DNA of 40,973 nt from Trichoplax sp. H2 (taxonomy: Eukaryota; Placozoa; Uniplacotomia; Trichoplacea): contig NOWV01000352.1 of NCBI GenBank assembly GCA_003344405.1, positions 1-40,973 on the forward strand, given 5' to 3'. Below the pieces are notes generated by a model, which did not search any database, had not been told where the DNA came from, and saw only the letters and a list, made by a program, of their open reading frames with translations. Every line of letters starts with the position of its first letter. The stretch's first letter is position 1. The position numbers were made by a program, and so were the translations under genes. Of the stretch, positions 30,444 through 40,973 are shown one piece after another.

Positions 30444-30999
30444 TCTTTCCCACTAGATAACTATTGCTAATTAAGGGTACCTGGAGAACGTTGAATAAGC
30501 TCGAGATTGATTTTACTTCGCATTTTCTTCTTTATATGCATTTTGGTATAGACATGGAACTAATTTTGCATTCTTTCCCACTAGATAACTATTATTAATT
30601 AATAAGGGGTACCTGGAGAACGTTGAATAAGCTCGAGATTGATTTTATTTCGCGGTTTTCTTCTTTCTATGTATTTTGGTATAGACATGGAACTAATTTT
30701 ACATTCTTTCCCACTGGATAACTATTGCTAATTAATAAGGGGTACCTGGAGAACGTTGAATAAGCTCGAGATTGATTTTACTTCGTTTTTTCTTCTTCAT
30801 ATGTATTTTGGTATAGACATGGAACTAATTTTGCATTCTTTCCTACTGGATTACTATTTCAAATGAAGGGTATATGAAGAATGTTAAATAAGCTGGAGAT
30901 TGATTTTATTTCGCATTTTCAGCAAGAAGAGAGAGAGTACACTAACATTCTTCCAGGCCATTGCTTTCTATAGGGTCTGTATGGAAATAGCAATTTAAT
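30444..30999. repeat. Tandem array of about 130 bp units, right part
   Basis: Further copies of the same unit begin near 30484, 30616 and 30749. The divergent closing unit near 30869 is followed by a flank containing GAGAGAGAG and a sequence ending ATAGCAATTTAAT. This repeats, with a few substitutions, the unit order and flank seen just left of the gap. Confidence 0.9.
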
Positions 31000-33900
31000 A
31001 CAGATGATGCAGTAGGGTCGCATGGATTCGATGACGTCATAAAAGAAGGTGACAGGAAATGAAACCAATAGACTATACTGTACATCGATCGTACTGCAGT
31101 CACTGTCATGATGACTGACGCGTTTCTACGCAACGCTAGAAGGGGAGGTTGCATGATGGAAAGTTGCGAAATGATTAAGCGACCATAAAATGTCCAAGGT
31201 CGGAAGGATTTGATTCTAATCGAATTGAAACTATTTCTGGACTAAATGATCAATAATTTTCTTGCGATACACTCCATGTTGCAATAGGAAAGTTATGATG
31301 GAGTTGCGGTTGGGTTGACTAGCCCAGACGTATCGGCATTGACTTAGGTAGGTGCCTCGATTGATGGAGGTGGTCGTTGAGAGTGCAATGATAGTGTACA
31401 ACACCAATGATCACATGAATTTGGCGAGGGAAGAGAAGAATTTTATTTACAAGAGAAAGGAGAAATAACGGCATTCGAATGTCTGTCGAGTGCAGAGAGA
31501 ATGGAAAATGTTCTAGCGATGAAGATATGATAAAAGGATAACTGGAAGAGGTAGAATAGGGGGGCCAATACGCGATGAAACAGCGATACGGTGTAGGTTA
31601 CAGATTGATCAAATCGCAGATACTCTCTTGCATAAAGTAAAAAAGCTCAACAAAGTTGTTTGAACATGAAGTGTAGTAATCTCCCCATAGCAGAAATACG
31701 CTTAATATAGATATCGCGAATTGCTTCAAAGGAGCCATTTACTCTAATCATGCTACTTGTACCAAGTTTTGTCACAAGCAATTAAAGCAGTCCAAACTAA
31801 ATAGATCATTCGGATTGTGTTACCGTTTGAAATCGCAAACAGGACGCGGACAATATTAGCCATTTGGAAGTATTAAAACTAGTCATTTGAAATTGATCTA
31901 GGATGTATTTGATTGCTACTTGAGGAGGTAGGATGAAAAGAATCTTAATGAAGAAGTCAAAATAGATGGAAGAAAGTTAAAAATACTTTTTGACAGGATG
32001 AACTCATTTTTATTTTATCACGGAGTTAATCTACTCTAGTTGAGAAGACGTCACTCATGCTCGGCTAATTTGAGTGTACAAAAAGCAATATGGCTTAAGT
32101 TGGTTCAAGATTCTGGTATACTTATGTGTAGTTTCCAGCAGTAAGCTATAAATAATTGGTTGCAAATTGCATTCGAGATGTGCATCTTTGATAGTCCCTT
32201 TTTGAAAGCGGGTAGAAAGGACCATTGGCACTTTTTGCTTGTCCCCCGCAAAAGGACTCCATGAACACAACTACGAAGGATGAAATACTATGCTCCAGTC
32301 CAGACATTGAATAATATTGATAAGTTACCGTTAGGACTACGGCGGAATTTTTACCTAAGAACATACATGTTTGAAATGACAACTTGATCTTACAGTATTT
32401 TCTTCGCGTTAAATATAACTAATGGTTCCACCTTGATGCTACTTTCAAGCAATAAGCAGCATTTCATGAGCAAGGGCGTGCAATGCATATTAATTCAAGA
32501 TGCACTGCATTGCAATATTGCACAAAATCGACTTCGTTCTTTCAAAACTACAAGAAACACTGGCCTGTACATCAAGCACATACGTATTGTATCTTGTTGT
32601 TAGATTTATAAATTTTGCAAAAACAAGCGATTTATAATGATACCTGCGCAGGACCCATGCAGGTTAACAGAATAGGGCTAAGTTGGTAAAACAGTTTCTA
32701 GAAGATCCCCCATTGTTTGGTATCAATATAGTTGCAATAAGTAAGCAATATAGGCTTGAGATCTGATGATTGCGGCAAGAGTTGTTTGCATTCGAGAGAC
32801 ATTGAGGAATCATTTTCTTAGAATAGCCTGTCATAGGCATTCGATCGTGATTGCTATTTTTAAAGTATAGTAATTAAAGCTGCTACGGGCAAGTTGAATT
32901 GCTACCTAGACGGAGTCCAAAGGTTTATTTAATAGCAAGTTTTCGCGATGTGATCATATTTGATTTAGCTTCATTTAAAACACCGCTGTGTAAACAGACG
33001 TTTTAATGATGAGAATAAGGTAGTCTAGAATAATGTATGTTCAGACTAAGTATTTTACACATCATTTACCAGTCCTAGAGCATTCAATTATCCCATCAAA
33101 GAGGGATATCAGACGTAACTCACAGTGTTAGTTGGAGAAAGTTAATCTACTATGATAAAATGAACTTGTCTACTACTATGATAAAATTAGTTTTATTAGT
33201 AAGCCTACTTTAGAAGAATAAAACGGTAAAAGGACTAAATAAGGCAAAAATTACAACCCAAATAGACTGTTTAATAGATAATAAAAAGTTAAGCTTTGGC
33301 TTTTGTCATTAATGTTTCCGCAACATCAATTCTATAGCTTGGAGATTAATCAAAGTAGGTAAAAAGGAAGTGCGACTACAAATCCCCCCGATAGATGGAA
33401 TGAAACAAGGTAAAGTAGCTTTATTCACTGGACGCTAATTCAGCTAGCAGAGTGGACGAATTGTCTTACTAGGTAGTGACATCCATCTGACCAAAAGTAT
33501 GTTAGAGAGAAAATATTGCAACTGTAAAAGGATTTGTGTCATAGGCACACATTAATAGAATTATTATCGCTAACTTTATCCTCTACTAGTCAAATCAATG
33601 TGAATCATTACGCGATAAAATGATCATTGCCGCCAAAATCATAAAAGAACAGGAGGTAGTTTGGATGGTTGTAAAATATCGTGATTGATATTTATTATCT
33701 TCCCTGTAAATCAGAGTTTTTGTCATCATATCCTCTTTTCCTTACTCTATGTATTTTATCTCGGCTGAAAGAAGATTGGTAAACTTTCCATCTTGCACTT
33801 GGCTGTTTTGTTTATTGTAACGATTGAGTTGAATCATCAGTAACATTTTCCATTTCTCTATCATCGCTTGACTAACTCGACCACTTTACAAGCGTGCACT

Positions 33901-35100
33901 TATAACTTTGTCGAATAAAATAAAGTATACGTATGTTGATATGCGTCGCTTGAAGAGTGGGAACCAGCAAAATAATCAACATTATTTCATGAATAGTTTA
34001 ATCATTGAAATCAATCGGATACACTGGTTTAAAGGAGGATAACGAAAAATTGTTTCGTAGGCGTTAAGGTATTAAAATAGTTATAATTTGATTGAAAAAA
34101 TCTGCCATAAATGTCCATGTTGGAGTAATTGTCTCTACGTGATAGTAGAAAGTATAAGGAAAAAATACATCATAACTTAAGATATTGATAGCAACTGGAC
34201 CCAAATAAAACAGAGCTGCTCATTGCCTCTAGCTTAAGAAGGGGGAAAAAAATTGTGACCCTAGCGTATTTTAAATTGCTGAATGTAATACGCTTCTTAA
34301 TAAAGATCGCAAAATCAGAAGAATAAAATAGCTTGTTTATTGAAGTGATGAGATCTTATTTTTCTAACCTTCCGTTTCTGGTGTTGGCCATATCATACAT
34401 TTATTAAACCATTCCATAGCTATCTGCCGTTCCCTTTCTTGGCCTGGAGTGAAATTAGCTCTACACGCTAGCTTGGTGTTGATTATAAAATTATCACAAG
34501 TTAAGAGTTATTTTTCTTCAAAACAATAGTTGGGCTACAATTTCAACTTGGTCTTTGTTATTTCCTTTTCGTAGAACTGAATGATAGAATTGTTGATCTA
34601 AATTGTCGTCATCATCGCGTCTTGTCACACATTTTCAACCATCAATGTAATAGAGATTGATGTAATTAAAATGCTAACGCTAACTTTGTATGGACTACTG
34701 TTGATATACTTTTAGACAACGGAGGGTGTTGACTATGTGGCCATCATCTTTGTCATGTTAATGAAGTTGGTTGAGAAGGAAGGCTTGATGCCGAGATGGC
34801 ATGGCATTAATATTTAGAAAAACAATACACTGACTATTTCCGTGTATGATTTAACAAGTCCGCGCGAGACAATAATACTTTAATGGTAGAAAAAACCAAT
34901 CAGAATGTCCGTATAAAATGGATGTACTTAGAAAGGCTATTTGTCTGCCATCATTCGATCATTTTCATTGTTTTATCATCGTTGGATATCATTACCTCTT
35001 CATGTCTATATTAAATAACATTCTTTATTTTTTCAGGCTGATCACTTGGTATTACGTAATAGTTGCCACTCGATAGATTGAAATAGCTTCAAAATACAGA
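31000..35100. other. Unassigned region with scattered protein-like fragments
   Basis: No gene model could be built. Short open stretches of 25-45 codons look mildly coding but break at stops or lack matching splice sites. Examples: plus strand near 32157-32270 (IAFEMCIFDSPFLKAGRK) and 33593-33660 (ESLRDKMIIAAKIIKEQE); minus strand near 34370-34470 (FTPGQERERQIAMEWFNK, followed by WPTPETEG and a stop). In places opposite strands look equally protein-like, so strand and identity are undecided. It may be an eroded gene or only non-coding DNA. Confidence 0.3.
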
Positions 35101-38022
35101 AATAACAACTTCAAAATTACTTTTAATACTAGTTAGCATCGGATCGCCATCAGTGGCAAATTTGTTTGTACGTATACGAGTACAATTCTGCATGTGTGAT
35201 CAAGTATATACAGGGTATAGAAAATGGAACAGCCATTGCTCCATTTTCTAATTTAGGAATCTATCAAGGCTAACTGATACAGTACGGTATATATTAATGT
35301 ATTACCAGTCGATCACAAGCTGGTACTATAATTAATAATAATTATGTAATCCTTCTAGCAAAGTTAGTGTAATAAAGAACACCAGATGTGAGGTAAACTT
35401 TACGATGGAGATGATCAACACAGAAATTGAAACAATTGTCTCCTCAGCACACCAATTATATAACTGCGGAAAGAAATGTAAATAGAACATATCAATTCCA
35501 TAGCTGTATCAACGGTAGACAGGACACCTTATTATTCTTAATAACCCTAACTCCAATCATGCATGCATTATTGATACAGTTGCAAAAATCACATTTTTCT
35601 CCTAATGTATCGGTATGTTTTTTGGAATTCATTTCTTCCTCTTTTATGGATTTTGTTATCATTTCCAATCGTAAAATTCTTTGCCAAACAAAGAAGCCAA
35701 ACAATTGCCTCATTTGATTAGGACTCCTAGTTGCCCAAATGTTCGCTTTCCTATGCTATCGTAAAATTAAAGTCGTAGATTCTATTTCACTTTACTAACT
35801 ATATGTTGATAAAATAATGATCCTTTCATCCATATTTAATCGTACTATTTATAGATGTTGAAATAAGTTATGGATCTTTGTATTAAAAGTAAACCCATTC
35901 TGATATCAATTGCGCCTAGAATTGAAGCTCGGACAATGCTATCATTTATTAGCATGTGCTCACTGTTTAATGTAATATGGCAATTGATTACATTTAACTA
36001 AAAGGTTGACTTTTCAAATATCTATTACAAGATACTCCGCTAACTCAAAGATCATTTGGTAGATTGCTTATCCTTGTATTGATCGTGCTGTAATCCATGG
36101 AAACTGCAGCATGAATTTTAAAGCAAGTTGTTTCCGTCAAATGATCAAAATAAATGAGCATGGAAAGATTAAAATTGTTCAATACTAGAATTGTTTCGTA
36201 AACTCTAATACAGTACCATTCTATCGATAAATGATTAACGATATCTGTTATGCTTTGCTTTGTAGATTTTGTTGAAAAGAGCAGGTGATCAAGAATCTTA
36301 TGTTAAAAATGATGCTAAGTGTTTCCTTTCCTAATGGATAATTAATGCTGTAATAAAGGGCATTCAGCCCAAAGCTGGTGCAATTGGAACTATCGTGTTA
36401 CCTTGATGTTGTAATAAAGTTACTCCACAATGATATAAAATGACCTCAATTTGAGTTATGCTTAGTCGGTCGAGATTTGCAGCTATAACAAGATATATTT
36501 GTTATAAGTAATGGTAAATGTAGTCAATGTTAATGGACCAATTAATTACTATACAGCTACAGCATAGTGTGTAATTTTGAATGATGCGAAGGTGTGAACA
36601 ATATAAATCCTTTTATCTACCGAGATGACAGTAAATATAATAGGACGAAGTAAAATCAAGAAATTCCCTGTGATTATGATCTGGTAGTAATATAGTCGTT
36701 TATTAACCGGTTGTTGTGTGATTATGTGGATTGTAAAGTCTTTAGGAGACTTCAATTATTTTACCATACACACTATGTCCTATATGGATAACGATAAAGT
36801 TCATAACCACCAATTATTATCTATTAATTGTCTGCCTTAAAATTACCTTATCTAAGATTTAACAATATGATTTCTAAGAATAAACTAATCTACAGTACAA
36901 TTAAGGTTACGATTTAGCAGTTATATATTGGCTTAGTAATTATTTGTATGCCTTGGATAAAATGCAATAAAGGTTATTAACTCTTCATATTTATGACTTG
37001 GGTACGAAAATAAATAAGATTGTATCGCAGTAGTAGTAATCTATTCTAGCATTCTGTTAATACGTATATGTATTCACTGTCAGTTGGTGTTAGATAATTA
37101 GACGATAATCAATTTAACATTATTATAGTTCTAAATCAGACACAAGTAGAACCATAGCAAAATAACTCTTAGCTCTAATCAGTGTTAAAAATAGTTATTA
37201 TAGCATGATTAATTTACAACTATAAACGATGATGTCGAAAATTCGATATCATTCTTAAGTTAAAATTCTTCTTTTCATAATATACAGCCACAGATATCGT
37301 ACTGTACTAATTATTGCTTTGTCTAGAATCATGTTAATATCATACTAGTAGTAAGACTGTAGTTACGCAAAATAAGATAACTTAAGTATTTAATGACAAA
37401 GCTATGATAATTATGATATAAGTATATGAACTTAAAAATAGTTTTAATCAAGATAAATAATTTAAGTTATAAATTAAATAAAAATTAACATTTCTTTACC
37501 AAAAATAAACCCAAGACTTTAAGAAAAAATTGAATCTATATCTTCTAGGCGATAATAGTGTCGTTTTCCCTTTTCAGTGACTACTAGATATAATGTTGCA
37601 TTATGCCGCTATACTAATCGTTACTATTCTTTAAGATATTCCTTAGACAAGTCTTATTATTTGAGAAATACGATATAGCAGTAAATTAGGATTTATTGCA
37701 CTAATACGGTTGCTGCTACTAAGAACGCAGTCAGCACTGATATGTACGTCAATTTTAATTATTCATTGCTATATACATAATCTATAGCAGGGTTTTAAAT
37801 AAATAGAAAACGTTAACCACTGTAGCTTTCACATAAAGCGTAGATCTCAGAACTAGCGATTGTATTAATTACTGTTTAATTCATTCATTTCCGCCTTGCG
37901 TTACAATCGAAATTTTTTCTTCTTGTTTTGTAGTTTGGGAATTGCAAATTATACAACTTTTATTTTCTTCCTGAGGTATCTAGTACCTAGCGTTGGTAAC
38001 AATCTTTTTTGCAAACTATTAA
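35101..38022. other. Intergenic AT-rich region
   Basis: No recognised gene. It contains a perfect 11-bp inverted repeat at 35218-35250 and two overlapping antisense frames at 35427-35717 without motifs. The right end should hold the 3' untranslated region of the second GBP-like gene. Confidence 0.4.
35218..35250. repeat. 11-bp perfect inverted repeat
   Basis: TAGAAAATGGA at 35218-35228 and its exact reverse complement at 35240-35250 are separated by 11 bp. The stem suits a small hairpin; no known family recognised. Confidence 0.8.
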
Positions 38023-40973
38023 TTAGGTTGCATCTTCCTGAGGTAACCTTTCGATTCCTTCCCTGATCTGCTTCTCATTTTGAATCTCCTCATTTCCCTC
38101 CTTGATTTCGGCTTCTTTTGAGTGAGCACCTGTAGCTTGCAATTCCTTACTTTCCATTTGATTTATTGCTTGCATGGTTTCTTCTAGCTCTTTTTGCAAT
38201 TTGACATTATCAAAATCCTTTTCTTTCAATACCTTGATTGTCATATGTAATGTCTCTTCAAGCAGTATTCGTTTGTTTTTTTCTTCTTGTATGCTCTCCT
38301 TTAAAGCTCTTTCTGTTACATCTACCTTTTCAATGCTTTCAGGGGTTGGTTTTTCTTCGTTGTCAAATTCTTCATTCTCTTTCTTAACTACAGTTCTAGG
38401 GGAGACAGGTAATCTTTCTATTTTCAATTCGTTTAATAATTGCATGGTATCTTTCAATTCCTTTTCTAACTCTTCCACCTCCGACTTCTCATGTTCTAAT
38501 TCTTTGGTTGTCAGATCCAATTTTTCTTCCGCTGATAATCGTTTATCTGTTTCTTTTTGTAAATTATCCAATAAAATTTTAATTTCTTCATTGAGTTTGC
38601 TTCTTTTCGCTCTGAAGTTTTTCATTCTGTGCTTGTATTAAGACTGCTTTTGATTCTGCATGAATAACCAGTAAATCTTTATATGCTTTATCTTTATAAT
38701 ATTCGACAACTTCTGCACATCCCGCGATTTTAAAACTGTCCATAAATTTTAGTGTTTTTCGAAGAACTATGATTTTGACTTCCTCTAGTTTATCTTCTGG
38801 TACCACATTACCGACTTCTGACTAAATTATTAAGTTAAGGTTAAAATTCTCTTATGCACAAATACTAATTATTTCGACGGTTACTTAATTAATTTTCGCA
38901 TACCTGTACAACTTTGACGTATTGTTTATAATCTTTCTTTAGAGATTGAATTCCCTCATCGCACATCGACATAACTATTCCCTGCAATATGATAACAAGT
39001 GATGAAGTATTGGCTCGATATCGAAAACGGTAATAATTTAGTATATTATTAAATAGTACGAGCTTATGATACCCGTTAACCTAACGGGCCTTCCTTCTAT
39101 CTGTAGTAATAGGGTATTAAAGTAAAATCTGTAAACGTTGTTGCATACGATTCTTAGAATTTATGATTACTGTTCTATTTCAAGGCCGGTTGGAATAATA
39201 TAATACACAAGAATATTGCAATTGTAAAAATAACCTCGTGGAGTCGTTCTGCACTTGGCAAAGTTGCCCGATGCGACACAGCATCCGTCTTGGGGTCGCA
39301 CTGGAAAAGGCGACATATTTTCTACGATTAGAGAAAACAAAGATATTTACTGGACTGCTCTTCATTAACATCACATCAACGATAGCTTTACTCTAGTATA
39401 ATTACGTTGATATAGCGTAATACTTCGGGGAAAATCATGACATGGTTAAATACACTTTTAACTTCCAGCTTTTCAGGATTACAAAAGTCTTTACAAAAAT
39501 TAATCAGCTGTCGCTTCATTTCATCTTTGTCGCCTAAATTAGAAAGGGATATTTATCACATTGTTAATTGCAGTAACATTTATTAAACTAGCGAACTATT
39601 TTAGACAATGATTATGTTAAGTGTATGTGGATGAGATGTATACTACAAGCAGGAATGTTATGTAAGATTATAGAATAGAATACATACTTAATAAAATATC
39701 AACACCAACAGCTGAGTTTTCGTTGCCGTCTTTAACAGGTGATGTTGTCGGGAAAAGGTACCATTTCACATCTCGATAATGTTTACTTAAAATTCTATCA
39801 ACTTTGTCCGCTCCCTAGTGATGTAGTTTATTTAGAGTTAGGTATAATCTCCTTGTACATAATTTTTCTAGCACTGGTGCATGTTTTAACTAGCATTAGA
39901 ATTACGGCTATATCGGAGTAACTGATAAAGTATCGATATGAAATCCTAGTTTAAACGGATATACTGTACGTGCATATGATTAATTGAAATAACATATGTT
40001 ATAATACACGATTAGCTTACCGTTACGACACGCATTGCTGTAGTATTTTCGACTAAACCGAGTTGTTCATTATTTGCTAAAGAATCTCGAACAATCACGG
40101 TAGCTCTCTGTAGTAAAATAAAACTAGTAGTTAGTGATATAATACCCGTACTTTGTAATGTATTAAATATAACGAAGCGTCTGATTTTTAGGTATATTAT
40201 TGTATACAGCTAAAGTTTCTCATTTTAGATATATTACAGTATTACTGTTTCGAAACTATAGTCATTTCTAACATACCGGAAAGAGTAGTTTTACGTCACA
40301 CTTCTCACTTGCTCGATTGAAACAGTTTTCCAGTGTCTGTCAAATATTTTAAGTTAAACAAATAGATAAAACAGGCTTAGATGATAAATACAGTGCTAAT
40401 CGACGGGTTCCACTATAAGGTTAACTTATAGTAGAAACAAATTAATGTAAGTAAGTTGATCAGGTAAAATGTCTTCTTGGACCTTAAATTTTAGTAAAGC
40501 GTTGTTACGAATCGTAATTTGCACCAAGGGAAAGTTAAAACTATTATGGAAATTATATACGAGTCTACTGTCAACTTTATCCTCCATGACATTAACCTAC
40601 AGTACGACTCTAAATACTGACAATCTCCTATCGTCAGGAGGAACGGCAACACCACTAATCTCTCTTAGACATAACTGAACTCAAACTTTATTGAAAAGGT
40701 TAAGTCAATTTGTAGTAAATCAATATAAACATTAATTATCGATTTATAGATAGATAATATTATAAAACTATGCAGTTATCTCTTGAAAATATGTAAAACT
40801 TTATAGATAACGGTATGTAAATATATTCCTTGATAAATTATCTTATGAAATTTATGTTACGACAGCTGTGTAAAAAGTTACTCCGTAACAATCGTTTACT
40901 CAATTCTATCATGCGAGCATGCTGTATTTCCTAACTTAGCACTTACACTTAAAATAGCGAATTCAGTGTCATC
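38023..40973 (-). CDS. Second GBP/atlastin-like GTPase, 5' cut by window edge, frameshifted tail
   Basis: Paralogue of the GTPase at 24-28 kb, same strand. Exons in transcript order: 40973-40947 (partial), 40596-40483, 40336-40277, 40107-40021, 39814-39688, 39533-39406, 39321-39235, 38981-38904, then 38821 onward. Matches to the first gene are exon by exon: TLENCFNRASEKCDVKLL with VLEEYLNYATDKSHTKLL; RATVIVRDS with DVAVIIRDA, both 29 codons and both carrying the RD motif; a middle exon ending TLPSAERLHE with KLPTPELLYE; and GIVMSMCDEGIQSLKKDY with GIVKTLCEYGLDSVVMDY, both 26 codons. The last exon reads in frame from SEVGNVVPEDKLEE to a TGA at 38588. An overlapping frame shifted by one base then stays open to 38023 and encodes about 190 residues of heptad-rich coiled coil (LNEEIKILLDNLQKETDKRL and onward). 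This points to a one-base indel, real or from assembly. The P-loop exons lie beyond the window. Confidence 0.75.

Noticed and set aside
29480-30999. CRISPR-like or phage-like repeat array
   Set aside because: Units are about 130 bp with no unique spacers, in a eukaryotic, intron-rich context.
32055-32382. Two overlapping minus-strand frames of 71-78 codons
   Set aside because: They overlap each other in different frames, and an equally protein-like plus-strand reading exists. No motif or splice chain supports any of them.
37900-37992. Possible extra 3' exon of the second GBP-like gene (reading IPQEENKSCIICNSQ)
   Set aside because: It begins with the same ACCTCAGGAAGA as the end of the coiled-coil frame and is open in phase 0, but no donor in that phase joins it to the preceding exon.
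38174-38641. 155-codon plus-strand frame rich in Ser and Phe
   Set aside because: It is the antisense shadow of the coiled-coil exon of the minus-strand GTPase.
40469-40678. 69-codon plus-strand frame
   Set aside because: The minus strand here holds an exon (40596-40483) with good splice sites, correct phase and the family-like segment SRLVYNF.

Overview
The window looks like nuclear DNA from an early-branching, intron-rich animal, most likely a placozoan such as Trichoplax. This is inferred from AT-rich DNA, many short GT-AG introns (mostly about 70-100 bp), animal-type HAUS8, condensin-H and LETM1 genes, an intronless seven-helix receptor and atlastin/GBP-like GTPases. No database search was possible. 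Gene models were built by hand from splice-site phase and family resemblance.

Layout. 383-2190 (+): ten-exon HAUS8/QWRF augmin subunit. 4190-8863 (-): seventeen-exon condensin subunit NCAPH, convergent with HAUS8 across about 2 kb without genes. 8864-10964: spacer holding three tandem modules and dense (ACAGT)n/(ACTGT)n inverted arrays, ending in a TATA box. 10965-16026 (+): fourteen-exon LETM1, the mitochondrial inner-membrane cation/proton exchanger, with a 1.5 kb first intron. 16027-20111: non-coding, with a second GTAC-palindrome cluster and two more TATA boxes. 20112-21848 (+): intronless rhodopsin-like GPCR with unusual signature residues and a His-rich tail. 21849-24205: nothing seen. 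24206-28256 (-): GBP/atlastin-like GTPase, first exon not found. 29480-30999: array of about 130 bp tandem repeats interrupted by a 20-N gap. 31000-38022: no gene assigned; perhaps eroded coding material at 31-35 kb. 38023-40973 (-): a second, frameshifted GBP-like paralogue running off the right edge.

How the parts relate. HAUS8 and NCAPH both act in mitosis, but they converge and probably share no promoter. NCAPH and LETM1 are divergent across the repeat-rich spacer. The two GBP-like genes share exon structure and orientation and probably arose by local duplication. The most unusual non-coding signal is the recurrence of GTAC-rich palindrome clusters just upstream of TATA boxes, two of which are also followed by the same 12-mer about 50 bp downstream.
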